Part shown: positions 1 through 11,025 of the stretch, one piece after another
Layout: each line of letters starts with the position of its first letter
Position numbering within the stretch: the first letter of the stretch is position 1
Source: Watersipora subatra
Lineage: Eukaryota > Bryozoa > Gymnolaemata > Cheilostomatida > Watersiporidae
Direction of reading: 5' to 3'
Assembly: GCF_963576615.1 (NCBI RefSeq)
Contig: NC_088709.1
Coordinates: forward strand, 22,825,243-22,889,242
DNA: 64,000 bases
The notes under the pieces: generated by a model
What the model was told of the DNA's origin: nothing
What the model saw: the letters and a program-made list of their open reading frames with translations, nothing else
The model's database searches: none
Position numbers and translations under genes: made by a program

Positions 1-1270
1 GTTATGTAATCAAATCATTCTCAGCCAAGACATTATTAATTTTTAGATTTATGTCTAACAGCAGAATCTGATTGACAGCTAGAGCCTCCCATATTTTGGC
101 CGAACTGGCACAAACTTTTTTCTCTTTCATAGATTCATATCGAGTAACAAGAACATCTGATGAATTGCGCATATACTATTTACACAGCAAACAGTTGCTG
201 CAACAACAGTGAAACAGTTTGTATAAACATGTTCAGCAATATGATATTTTGCATGGTAAACGTGTTGAATGTTTCATTTTTGCACATTTGTTATTCAAAA
301 ACTGTATTTAGAGAAGAGTTGAAGGCCTTATCATCTTTCACTCAAATGTAACTTTCAAAAGGTTACCTGGCTAACAAGCATGCTGCTAAGAATATATTTA
401 TAAGGAAATGGGGTTTGCAGAATTTGTCGCAGATTTCATTAAATAGTTGTTCACCCGACCTCCTTACGGATAGAAGTTTGATCAAAACTGAATAGGCAGC
501 AATATAATGTTAGTGTATCAGCACCCCTGTTGTTTAGAAACAAAGGCTATGTGTGCAATTCCATTAAAAGTGGTTTTATGATCATTGTAGATTTTTTATA
601 AGAGGGAACCTGTGTGATGATAACATGAGCTTAACCTGCAAATGGTTGTACTATGCCAGCCTAGTTTTGGTAAGGTTGTGTTAAGGTTGTGTAAAGATTC
701 CTTGAATAATTTGTTACACACATTTGAATTCAACTCATACACTCTTCACAGTTTTAAGAAAATGTGGTAGTTTTGTTTTGAATTTTGCTGTTGAAAAAAC
801 TGAATGATTGCTTAGCATCTCACATAAGCCAATGTCTCTACTCATAAATAAAGCTACCACTTCCAGCCTTTACTTCAGTGTCTGGACATTGTCAGTCTGC
901 ATACCCAGCCTCTGTTGCATAGAATAAGATGCCTGCTGCCATCCGGGGCTCCAAAAGCAGCTCTTGAGGCAGCGCTTGCTGTCAAGGCTGGAGTAGTCAG
1001 TGTTCAGTTTGGCTGTCTTTCTTCATTTTCCTTTAAATTATAGTGGTTTTTTTCTCTATGTAAGCCACACAATGCTCACTGACTGCTAACAGAGCTTTGC
1101 ACCCAGTTAGCCAAGCTATTGTGTACATGCAGCATTCATCAATAGTTTTCATAGTGTGTCTTTTTCGAACTTGTCTCGCTTCATAAAAATTCAAATTCAA
1201 CTTAAAACCATTTGAGTGATACAAAAGTTTAGAATAAAAAGAAGGCAAGTTTTTGATAAGACTCACAACA
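1..1270 (+). repeat. LINE-like dispersed repeat, third copy (inverted relative to copies in A and B)
   Basis: This segment matches, in reverse orientation, 16440-18440 and 48950-50410. Two islands show it. One (about 250-420) reads YSKTVFREELKALSSF and resembles the minus-strand reading YSRAVFTEELKVISSF at 18010-18201. The other (about 880-1260) carries the tract for the C-terminal motif EAWKQLPAD-like followed by a shared 3' untranslated stretch ending in TTTTTCTCTATGTAAGCC. That C-terminal pattern is typical of non-LTR retrotransposon reverse transcriptases. The reading frames carry stops, so this copy is dead. The assignment to a LINE is inference; the three-way sequence match is seen directly. 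Confidence 0.55.
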
Positions 1271-1479
1271 TCCAATAACACACGAGTTTTCTGACTTCCC
1301 GCAGCACAAAAAATGGAAATAGAAGTTCAAGAAAACATAAAAACTCTCAGGTTTCATAGATTTAATAGAATTAATAGAGTTTCAATTAATACATTGCTTA
1401 GCACGTGCAATTGACAAAAGGATTTATACAGTATACAGTAAAAGCTGTAAGCCATGCGAGCCATCGCAGACTTGTGAAT

Positions 1480-1600
1480 AGACAACAATTCCCAAGCAGG
1501 TTGATTCTCAACCTGCTTTTGCAATCTTTGTGAGTCGAGATCCAACAGAATGCGAAGTTTTGATTCTAATTGCAATAGCTATAGCTGGACATACTGAACT
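1480..1600 (+). repeat. tRNA-derived SINE fragment, family 1
   Basis: It has a B-box-like GAGTCGAGATCC followed by the family tail AGCTATAGCTGGACATAC. The same tail occurs at 30690, 35200, 39720, 45040 (reverse), 45770 and 52350 (reverse). The 5' part is poorly preserved. The tail runs straight into the CA microsatellite. Confidence 0.5.
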
Positions 1601-2395
1601 GCACACATACATGTACACACACATACACACGCATTCACACACGCACGCACGTGCACACAAGCACATGCGCACCCGCACACACATGCACACACATACACAC
1701 ACACATGCACGCATACACACACATGCACACACACATGCACATGCACACACATGCACATGCACACACACGCAAACGCACACACGTACATGCACACACCCAC
1801 ATGCACACACACATGAACACCGAAACATGCACACACACGCACACACACACACACGCACACACACGCATACACACACATGCACACAGACATACATACGTAC
1901 ATACGTACATACATACTTACATACGTATGTACATACGCACGTACATACATACATACATACGTACGTACATACGTACGTACGTACATACGTACATATGTAC
2001 GTACGTACATACGTACATACATACGTACGTACATACATACGTACGTACATAAGTACGTACATACGTACGTACATACATACGTATGTACATACGTACGTAC
2101 ATATGTACGTACATACGCACGTACATATGTACGTACGTACATACGTACATACATACGTGCATACATATGTATGTACATACGTACGTACATATGTACGTAC
2201 ATACGTACGTACGTACATACGTACGTACATATGTATGTACATATGTACGTACGTACATACATACGTACATGCGTACATACATACATACGTACATACATAC
2301 GTATGTACATACATACGTACGTACGTACATACATACATACAGACATACATATAGACATATAGACATACATACAGACATACATACAGACATACATG
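1600..2395. repeat. Compound microsatellite (CA)n then (GTAC/ATAC)n
   Basis: About 270 bases of CACA with CATG interruptions pass into about 520 bases of ACGTACATAC-type repeat. Open frames on both strands (Thr-His or Tyr-Val runs) are by-products of the repeat and are not genes. It ends in a short run of ACATACAGAC units. Confidence 0.97.
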
Positions 2396-2550
2396 ATAAT
2401 GATCGATGATAATCAATTATAATCAGGTATAATTTGATGATAATCTATTATAGGTGATCAATTGATCAATCAATCCTTATCAATTTCTATGATAATTATT
2501 GGACACTATTTAGGAGTCGAGAGCACTAACTGCTCTCAACTATTATATCA
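2395..2550. other. Degenerate GATAATC-rich AT tract
   Basis: Imperfect repeats of ATGATAATC and ATTGATCAATC, with no coding potential seen. It lies immediately upstream of the left edge of duplicon A. Confidence 0.5.
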
Positions 2551-2657
2551 CAATTATTGTGATTTGATGGTGTGGGTGGTGGTCAGATTATGGACGGTGT
2601 GTGATTGACGGCAATGCCATAGTTAAATGTTGATGCCATAGTGTTCAGGATGCTAGG

Positions 2658-2717
2658 TATATAAGCAACTCAAGATACTGCCGGTGGCCTCAGTCTACAG
2701 TGATGTTTCAGGTAAGT
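2658..2717 (+). promoter_or_regulatory. TATA box and possible first exon with splice donor (copy A)
   Basis: TATATAAG at 2658-2665 is followed about 38 bases later by ATGTTTCAG and a consensus donor GTAAGT (2712-2717). In copy B (about 32400-32470) the aligned sequence has lost the TATA, the ATG and the donor. This could be the promoter and 5' exon of gene 1A, whose coding exon opens directly after an acceptor (TTTGCAG|GATG). Joined that way, ATGTTTCAG would form a short upstream frame overlapping the real start. No transcript evidence is available. Confidence 0.35.
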
Positions 2718-3169
2718 ACAGTATATGCATTTTATTCAATATGGCCTTCCCTGTTACAAGTAAAGAAATTAATACCCCTAACTAGGGAATTACGTCACAT
2801 AAGTGAGAACCTTTCATGTCTTGGAGTACTTCTTTACCCGGGTGAAAACCTGTCCAACATATCACTACCTGAACTATTTTTCATGGATGGTAAAGAGCCA
2901 ATAGTTTATTACAAGAATTTCCACCTTTGCTATAAACTTAGCAAGTGTAGGCAACATAACTGTATTCAGATTTACTTTTTAATTTTAAACTATCAATTCC
3001 AATGTCGCTATCGTTTTTAGCACCAGTGATAGTCGACTCCAACTCTCTAAACAAATGTCAAGCTTTCAATTTGTTAGACATATGATGTAAAGTCAAATCA
3101 GTCCCTGACATTCAGTCTATAGCATTAACTGTTTCTAGCACTTAAATTGACCAAACCATTCACAGCTGA

Positions 3170-3830
3170 AGCTACACAAAAGCGTTATCTTAAACTGTCA
3201 TAAAAATCAGTCTTTACTCACCTTTTGTATTCTCACCAGCTACTTCGTCTCTTCCTCCCCCAAAGCCTAGAAAATTTGAAACACATTTCATCTTCCTCAC
3301 TAAAACACTCTGTCCTCTTTTTTTCTCATAATGTCATCTCAAAGGATTAAAAGCTGCTGTCTAATAGGCATCCACAGCCTGGCTTGCAGCACTCAACCTT
3401 AAACCCCTAAGTAACTGCAATTTCTTGTTACCGACTGCGATCGCTATAATCAAACTGTTTTGCAAGTCCACTTCACAGATTTGATAGCATTAGCAAACGA
3501 TAATGCAGCGGATGATATTCAATCGATATAAACTTTTGTCAAAAACACAGAAATATAGGAATGCTATATTATACTGAGCACTTGTTAAACCGTCTCAGTC
3601 AGAAACAAAAACAGTGTTCAACAGTAACAAAAAATCACATGTATTGCAAGTTAGAAATCTTGCACTAGACAGAGGCATATTGCACAATAATAATTACAAC
3701 ATAATCGGTCCTAACTTTTGAAAAACTTTTCTTTAAAAGCTAACCTTAGCGCAAAAAGAGAATACTATGGAAACAAAGCAACTATCTAATTGTTTTGGGC
3801 CAATGACAAGCATGCTAGAAATTTGAATTT
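3170..3830 (-). pseudogene. Decayed minus-strand coding remnant (copy A)
   Basis: Reading the minus strand, this segment aligns with the better preserved open segments at 32640-33560 but carries several stops and frame changes. A perfect splice-donor-like AAAAGGTGAGT is kept on the minus strand near 3220, where copy B has GTGAAT. No family is recognised. It is best treated as a degenerate copy of whatever lies at 32640-33560. Confidence 0.35.
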
Positions 3831-4108
3831 CATAGACGCTCTGCAGCCAAAATCCATATCAGCACGCAGGCGAGATTCTTAAGTTACAAAATGACTTCGT
3901 AGAAATATTGTTTAGACGCATGATATTTGTTTTTATATATGAAAACAGTTTTAGTTTTAAACAAACAAGAAACTGCTTGTTTCATATGTTTAAAAAGCAA
4001 AACAAAAATAAAAAACAGAAAAACAAAAAAGAAAGACATTTTAATTTTTCTGTATGCGTTCATTTGGAGACTATTGTGTCTGTTTTCAGTTTATTGAGAC
4101 TGTTCATT

Positions 4109-4340
4109 TTAGGTATTGCATTTTTTTTCAACTGACACTGTTGGCTCTCTCCTCCCAATGTTGCACATTTTAAACCTATCATATATCACATACAAGGTGG
4201 GACAACTTGAGCTTTTAGCAACATTCAGAAAAGATTTATTCTGTAGAAAAAATGAGAAAACATTACAACACCCACTCTTGATACAATATGCCCAACCCCA
4301 TATCATCAGTACTGTGGAAGTCTGCATCACTTCCTAAATT
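4109..4340. other. Conserved block open on both strands in both duplicons
   Basis: This aligns with 33870-34075. On the plus strand both copies keep an open reading with the pattern STDTVGSLLP...ITY.VGQ.ELL.TFRK.LFC. On the minus strand both also stay open. I cannot tell which strand, if any, is coding, and no protein family is recognised. An acceptor-like TTTTAG lies just upstream at about 4108-4113. Confidence 0.3.
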
Positions 4341-4409
4341 GAGTAGACAACCCTTTATGTGCTGTTTTGGTCCCTTCTATTTGTTCTTGACATAGCTACT
4401 GTCACATGA

Positions 4410-6170
4410 GAAAATTAAATTAATATAATAATGTTTAGTATAATATACTTGAATAATATTAGCTTTATAAATTGTATAAAGAATTTATTTAAACTATAAA
4501 TTTTAGTTTTAAAATTAATAAAATGAAACTTATAAATATAATAGTGTTTTTGTGTAGTTCTATATAACGCTGTGTAGGGTAACATTCTTGACTGAATTTC
4601 TCATGTAACAAATAAACTTTTCGAACTGACAAAGTGGCTCTTCCTGCCAGGTGAAGAAAATGTTCTCCATGTTAATCAGCTGTCCACCTCAATCCTGCGA
4701 AGTTGTATATGATTTGTTAGATACCCTATTTGTAACTCTGACACAAGCTGTCTTCTTCTGAATATTTGTATAAACGCTCAGTTCAGTAGTTGTCTTGCCT
4801 CGCTTGGGCACCAATGTTCGTTCTTCTGTAGTATGAGTGTTAGCCCTTTTCCTATTACCAGTATGCAGCCTCTCATGGGCGACAAATACCAATTTTGTGT
4901 GCAAACTCAAACATCGTAGTCGCCGTATCAATGATAGATTGGCTTATCTCAGGCTTTGATGTATTGTATATTTAACAAGAATAAGCCTCACTTGGGCATA
5001 AAATGAACAAAGAAAAATCATCCAAATAGTTTGTAGTATATAATGTATATCTAATCAAAATGACAGCAATTAAAGTTGTCCTGAAAAACCAATTAGTATA
5101 GTAATAGTACTCTACCAAATTGCCTTATCGTGATAGTTCACCCGCTTAGCCTCTTTGGCCCTCTCTCTGATTTAATCACTTTCAGAGGCTCTCTTTATAC
5201 AAGCCCTTTGAGAATAATAAGTTTATCTGGTTTTTTGTCAGCATTTTGCAAGTTATGTGCAAATGCTGACAAAGCCTAGTGAAACACATCAGCTGTGATT
5301 GAGCATATGAGCTCACTTTTCTGGGAAGACCACAATGTTTGAAAAACTTCGCCATTTTTTACAGTGTAGAATTACTAAAAGTGTTTCTATCTCTTTTTTA
5401 GGTTTAAAATTCTATAAAAATATGGAGTACGTATTTTGTTTAATGCTCTCAGCTTTTTTAATGTCATACTTCTAAAAAACTTTTAAAAAGTACTAAAGCT
5501 TAATTTTTAGGGGCTCTGCTAGAAGCCAGCTACTTGGTATATTCCACGATTAAATGGGATGCCAGGAAAACATAGTAACTGTTGAAATGACTGTTTTTCA
5601 TGAGTTGGATGGTTTCTGAGGACAGCTTTGACATAGCCAGTGTTCAAAGTAAAAATTAGTATAAAATATAAAATTCAAAACTAACATAAAATCAAAAAGC
5701 ATCAAAAATAAAGATTAAAGTGTAAGCTCAATCCACACAATTTTCTATTATATGCCATACTTAATATTTTTTATTGTAGCTCGTGGATGTACTCATGGAA
5801 GCTCTTCTACTTTGTTTAGACCTTTTATAGGATAGCTGTTCTGTTCTCATGTCTAGCCTTCCAATGTTTATGCAATATTTTGATGCGTTTTGTTGAATCT
5901 GAGTAAATATATAAATAAATGTATATATTATGGTGAGATATAGTGGTTTGTGGTTTTCCTATCCAGTTAGCATCTGACATCTTTAGGGTGCCTTTTGATG
6001 GTATGTGTGTTGTGTCTAAGATGAAAAGGTTATTAAATTACCTTTCTGCATGTATTGTTGTCATTTTGAGTCATAGTGGTTTCTGGTTTCTTTAGGAAAA
6101 TAGGTCTTTCAGATTTTTTCCAGAACTAATATATCTGGTACTATTTTCTATTCTTCATTGTATTTCTCTT
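4410..6170. other. Copy A-specific stretch, no gene seen
   Basis: Absent from copy B, where the flanking blocks (ending near 4400 and starting near 6175) are adjacent at about 34130-34150. It has only short frames and no clear terminal repeats. It is either an insertion in A or a deletion in B. Confidence 0.45.
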
Positions 6171-6174
6171 ATCA

Positions 6175-7064
6175 AGAGAATTCATAGAAATGCCCGTTTG
6201 TCATTTCTGTTACACCTACTGTACATATTTTAGCACGGTGTATTAGGCTATGTTTCATGTTTGTATGCCAACCTTTTTGCTTCTACCTCACCCAGTTTTG
6301 GTATTCAAGGTATTAAAATGGCAAATAGAATCATTATGCTACCGGAATAAAATCTTCTTAAATTATCCATTATTTTTCTGCCAATAACTGTCCTTATTTT
6401 TCTGCCAATAACTATTTAAATGCAATAGCAACAGCTTAAACAAAACCCACCCCCTCTGCATCTCTACTTCTACAGAAAGTCCCTTTCTACATGTACTCGG
6501 AGTCAGCTTCCAGAACAAATTTAGTTCATAGGTAGAGTGATTTTATAAGTTATTTTCTTAAGCAGCTAAAACTTTTAAAAAAGCAAAACTTATTTCATCA
6601 ACAACAAAAGTTTACATTGCCGCTTTGTTGCTTGATAATAGGCCTACGCATTACAGAAAAGGTATATGTAGAACCAAGTCTCTAACAAATATAAATAAGT
6701 TTTTCATTACTGCACTTTTTACTTTTTGGTCAAAGTTTGTGACCTGCTGCAGTATTCCGGATTAATTACCAACTGTACAAGTAAGCTGTGAAGTTGCCCA
6801 CACTAGTCTGTTCTTCGTCACCATGCTTGTTTGTACTATTGTAATCTGATTGATTGCTGGTTTTGCCTTGATTCATATTTGCATGCTGATAAAACCAGTT
6901 TGATTAGAGCTTGTCAAACAAAAGATTGCCAATCACTGGAGTACCACTCGACATCTTGGGCACGTAGCACGTTAGTACAACTTGTCTCAGTGTTTGAGTT
7001 TGTGTTTCCTACGTCTTTACACGTTCTCTCACCTTTCCTTTCCGTCAGATCTCTACAAAGACGG
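6175..7064. other. Conserved non-coding block then unique sequence
   Basis: 6175-6440 aligns with 34150-34390 in copy B (shared GGCAAATAGAATC and CTATTTAAA tracts). The rest is AT-rich with no supportable gene. A frame over 6831-7190 has no recognisable domain and overlaps the following repeat. Confidence 0.4.
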
Positions 7065-7285
7065 ACTTTGAAGAAAAGATATCTTGGTTGTCATCAGGTA
7101 ATACATTATGTATTCTTATTATGTGGTACAAGAATAAACAAACAAGGAGTTATACAGGTTTCATCGGCTTACAATGTTGATTCGTTTTAAAAACGCAGCA
7201 TAATTCGAATGCCATGCCAGCCTGAATATTGCCCGGTTAAACAACATCGATGCTGCCTGTAGCTGAATGGGAAGAATACATTGAT
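7065..7285 (+). repeat. Dispersed repeat of about 220 bp, copy 1
   Basis: Closely similar to 22415-22640. The match runs from TTGTCATCAGGTAATACATTATG through GCTG(C/T)CTGTAGCTGAA to ATTGATAAGTGGGCT, where it stops abruptly. The second copy has inserted in intron 1 of gene 2A and supplies an acceptor-like CTGTCTGTAG there. The element type is unknown. Confidence 0.7.
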
Positions 7286-7844
7286 AAGTGGGCTACTGGC
7301 TTAAAACAAAAAAAATGAAACCTCATGCAGAGTTAGATTTTTAGCGAACCTCAGAAGTATGGCTACATGGGCATGGCTATTCATACACTATATACATGTA
7401 CAGTTTTACTTCAACATACAAGAAATTTGAGATATGAGCCTACTTTTAATTAAGCAAGTATTAGCACTAACGTACGAGCCATGTTTAAAATACGAGCACG
7501 GGAGTCGATGCCCAAGTATCTCGGAGGTGTTTTATGAGAACAGCATCACTCTGCATTTTTCAACTGCTCAAGTTTTACTTTTGTATTGTGTTTATGTGCG
7601 CGTCTTTCAGTGCAGAATTATGTGAAATGAAACTACTGTGCGTAGATCGAAAGTTTGTCAGTTCAATTAAGGATAATGCAAAGAAAAGCCAATGATAACA
7701 ATTGATATTAAACGTGAAATTATTGAAAAACATGTGAAACGTGTATGGGTGATTGATCTAGCTCAGCAATGTGACAGAATTACATTCACAATTATCGAAC
7801 AGAAAAATTATATTGAGGGCATTTAGTTTGCTCTCAACTACGCT
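7286..7844. other. No gene seen
   Basis: AT-rich unique sequence. Short frames such as 7434-7625 have no recognisable features. Confidence 0.4.
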
Positions 7845-8165
7845 CTCAGGGTAGTAGTAGCTCTTTGTTTAACACATTTTTTCTAGTACTTCAAAGTAGC
7901 CTACAGTTATAAAAAAATTGGCTTAAATTTATGGTGGTAGATTAGCTTTCAAAACAGCGCCATAGAAATAATTACTGTCTCAGGCGAATAGGGGTTTCAT
8001 GTTTAACGCGGTCCTGATACTTCGAAGTACATGCATATAAAAACAGTTTAAATTTACGATGGTAGATGAAACTTTAAAACAATGCCATAAAAATCACTAC
8101 TGTGTCAGGCTAATAGTAGTTCCTTGTTTAACACAGTTCTAATACTTCAAAGGAAAGACATATGA
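7845..8165 (+). repeat. Degenerate tandem repeat, unit about 130-140 bp, about 2.5 copies
   Basis: Units share GTTTAACAC...AATACTTC(A/G)AAG, then GGTTTAAATTTA(T/C)G(G/A)TGGTAGAT and AAAACA(G/A)(C/T)GCCATA(G/A)AAAT. The copies are diverged, so the array is old. Confidence 0.7.
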
Positions 8166-9299
8166 AAACCGATTTGCAAGTTTGGATCAAAGGTTATGCA
8201 AACAAATTTTTAGCAAGCAAACTTTTACGCGTTGCATTAGTGCTAAATGCAACGCATGAAAGTTTTACTCTGCCAAATAAATTGTTTGGACACTAATATA
8301 GACTAGTTCAGCAGTGCAGAAGAAAAGTTGAGGCCAGAAAATATTGTGAATGGTATTGGACAAATAGAAGGTGTTAGTTCTGTTTTGAACATTGTTGTGG
8401 GGTATTTAACAGACAATATATGAGCGCTATCGTTGAGTAAACTTTTATTTAGATTGAAAGTGGATCAGCCACATCCTAAAACCGGAGACAAAAAAATAGG
8501 TATTTACAAACGTTAACTAAAACCAGAGTACATAGTGTAGACAACTTCAACACCAGTTTCATCAAAAGCAACAATCAGAACGCAGCTATCTGAGCAAGCG
8601 ATGGAAATGTTTTTGTTTCTGCATATAATATAAGTATGGTTTGTTTATGTCACTTGCTCATGAATATATACTTGTATCATTTCACAGATTATTGCTGTAT
8701 AACTTATAAATATGCAGGTTTATAGCATGTTATTTAATAGCATCTTTGCAGCTATCTTAGCGCAGCTTACAATGGATTGATGCTCACAACTTCACCTCTA
8801 CTGCACATGAAAATTTACTCTGTGCTGCAAACTGTAACAAGCATATCTGTGAGTGCAATGAGCATTCATTCAACGATGTTAAATATAACATAAAAAAATA
8901 TGTCTTCAACTTTAGAATGAAATGAAAATTTAAAATTCAAAAAAACTGCAAAGAAGGACACAGGCTATAATATCATCACAGGTCAATTGCAAGCAATATA
9001 TATCAACTGGTAGAGATATTTCTCAGTTTATCGATGCATATTTATTGAGAGATCTTTGACAAGTTAGAGGTACATTAAGTTAGCAGTTTTATTGCATTCA
9101 AAGTATTTAATATCGGTCCATCAAAAAAGAGGGTAACATAGAGGCTACATCCGCTTTGCCTGTAGCAGAGGTAAATTTATCTTCCAAAAATTCTAATGAG
9201 CTATTTGAAAAATAGACCGCCAGCCTATATTTGAACATCGCCTCCGATTTCCGCCACCATTTAGGAGAGGATGAAAACTAGAGCGCCAAGGCATTCAAT
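8166..9299. other. No gene seen
   Basis: AT-rich sequence with no open frame of note and no strong repeat. Confidence 0.4.
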
Positions 9300-9540
9300 T
9301 AGAAGTTTTTTTTGTAACTCTAGTTCCTAAGGTTAACATAATGTTTTTTTATTATTTATTTATAATGATGATTTTGATGATTGTTTTCCAGGAGGTCTTT
9401 GCATTAGATAATTACTATAGGCTTTTATACAAACCTATACGATATTTTTGCCTTATGATGCCATCACTGAAACAAGCCAAAATCATATAATTGTATGCCA
9501 AATAGTTTTTCATGGTAATCGTAGCAAAACAGCAACAGTA
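9300..9540 (+). repeat. Dispersed repeat related to 52900-53140
   Basis: Shared landmarks include TGCATTAGATAATTACTA, ATGCCA(T/A)CACTGAAACAA and CATGGTAATC. The second copy is part of the longer Helitron-like element described at 52320-53458, so this is probably a fragment of the same family. Confidence 0.6.
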
Positions 9541-9900
9541 ATATATACACTATATAACATTTATGGTGTATATATAATATATACTATAATATATATGCTA
9601 TATAGTATATAAAGTGTATATATAGTATATATACTATAAAAGGTATGATATGATGTATATAGTTTATATATAATATATAATATAATATATACTCAAAACA
9701 CTATATATAATATATTTGAGTATACTTTCCCATACAAAGTGTATATATGTATGTATAAATGTATGTATGCATGTATGTATGCATGTGTATATGTACGTAT
9801 GTATGTGTGTACATATGTATGTATGTACATATGTACGTATGTATGTACATATGTTCGTATGTACGTATGCATGAATGTACATATGTACATACTCTGTACG
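9540..9900. repeat. TA-rich then (TATG/TACG)n microsatellite
   Basis: ATATAGTATATA-type sequence is followed by about 160 bases of GTATGTATGTAC repeat. Tyr/Ile/Val-rich frames here are repeat artefacts. Confidence 0.95.
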
Positions 9901-10339
9901 TCTTGTCGGTAAAAACAGTGTCAGTGTGGATAGCTGTTGAAAGTTGATGAAATAAAGAAAGTGATGAAAAGAAGAGTGTTTGTTGTCCCAATATTGTGTA
10001 TGGTTCTGCAAATGAATCTTTAAAAAAACTGCATAGATATTGATATCAGCAGAATCTACATATTTTTATTGTTTTAATTTAAATAATTTTGTATCAATAG
10101 CTCCTCTTCATGGTTTTTTGTGTTGACAAAAATAACGTTGTGTGGCCTTTTTAGGTTTTGTTACGACAGAATTCACAATCATCTTGTTACTCCTATTATT
10201 TAATGGCTACCCAGAAGTTCTTAACTGTATCAGAGAGAAAAAGGGGGGGTCTTCTCCAAACTCTTGTTTCACCCCCTACCCCTCCCCCCTCACACCTCTA
10301 GGACTGCCAATGGACCTGCGAACTTATACACAGTAGCCA

Positions 10340-10560
10340 TGACATAGTCACCATTCAATGCTGAGTAGGTGTGGCTTAGTGATCTAGACCTCTTGACCTG
10401 CAAGCGAAGATTCGGTGTTCAATTTCCATAAGTGGTAGCAGGAATAGCATTCAGCCTCAACTTGCTCCCTGCAACTAGCAATGTATCAAGTTGTCAAAGT
10501 TCCCTCACCACTGAACTCAAACACGCTCAGCTAAGACAGAGCCAATGTTTGTTCTTAAAA
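10340..10560 (+). repeat. tRNA-derived SINE, family 2
   Basis: A-box-like GTGGCTTAGTGATCTAGA and B-box-like GGTGTTCAATTTCC are followed by a shared body ending AGCTAAGACAGAGCCAATGTTTG. Related copies lie at 21650-21880 and 54140-54430. This is a repeat and not a functional tRNA gene. Confidence 0.65.
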
Positions 10561-10624
10561 AACATACCGCTTCTGCTTGAAATTATTTGAGCAGACATCA
10601 CATTTGATCTTTAAAAAAATGCTT

Positions 10625-10715
10625 AATCGGACATGCATGCATGCATGCGTGCACATGCCCGTTCACAAGCACAAGCTTGCACATGCACACGCGCATGCAC
10701 ATGCACACGCTTATT
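10625..10715. repeat. (CATG)n and CACATGC simple repeat
   Basis: CATGCATGCATGCATGCGTG followed by alternating CACATGCACACGC. Confidence 0.85.
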
Positions 10716-11025
10716 AATTATGACAACCCAATGCCTGAAAGTGTGTAACAAGCCAAGCATTTTCTAATACACACTGATATTGCACTCATTTTCTTTGCTA
10801 GAATAGGTAAACTACAAATATTGTGTTATAACACTAAAAACCGAACAGGTATATTGATTGTGTATGCTCTAAAATAAGCAACCCACACCCTACCAATTGA
10901 AAGACACCTGTAGATTAACTTAGGAGCAATTTAGCCCCCTTTTTTCAACTACATAAGACTGCTTAAGATCCTCCAAACCTTTTGACTCTCCGTATTACCC
11001 TCACTCTGTACATAATATTTGCAGG

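Noticed and set aside
1508-2416. Long frames on both strands (up to about 300 codons) in the CA/GTAC tract
   Set aside because: Pure low-complexity Tyr/Thr/Val/Cys or Thr/His readings produced by a microsatellite, with no unique sequence.
6831-7190. 119-codon plus-strand frame
   Set aside because: Runs into the dispersed 220-bp repeat and has no recognisable features. It looks like a chance frame.
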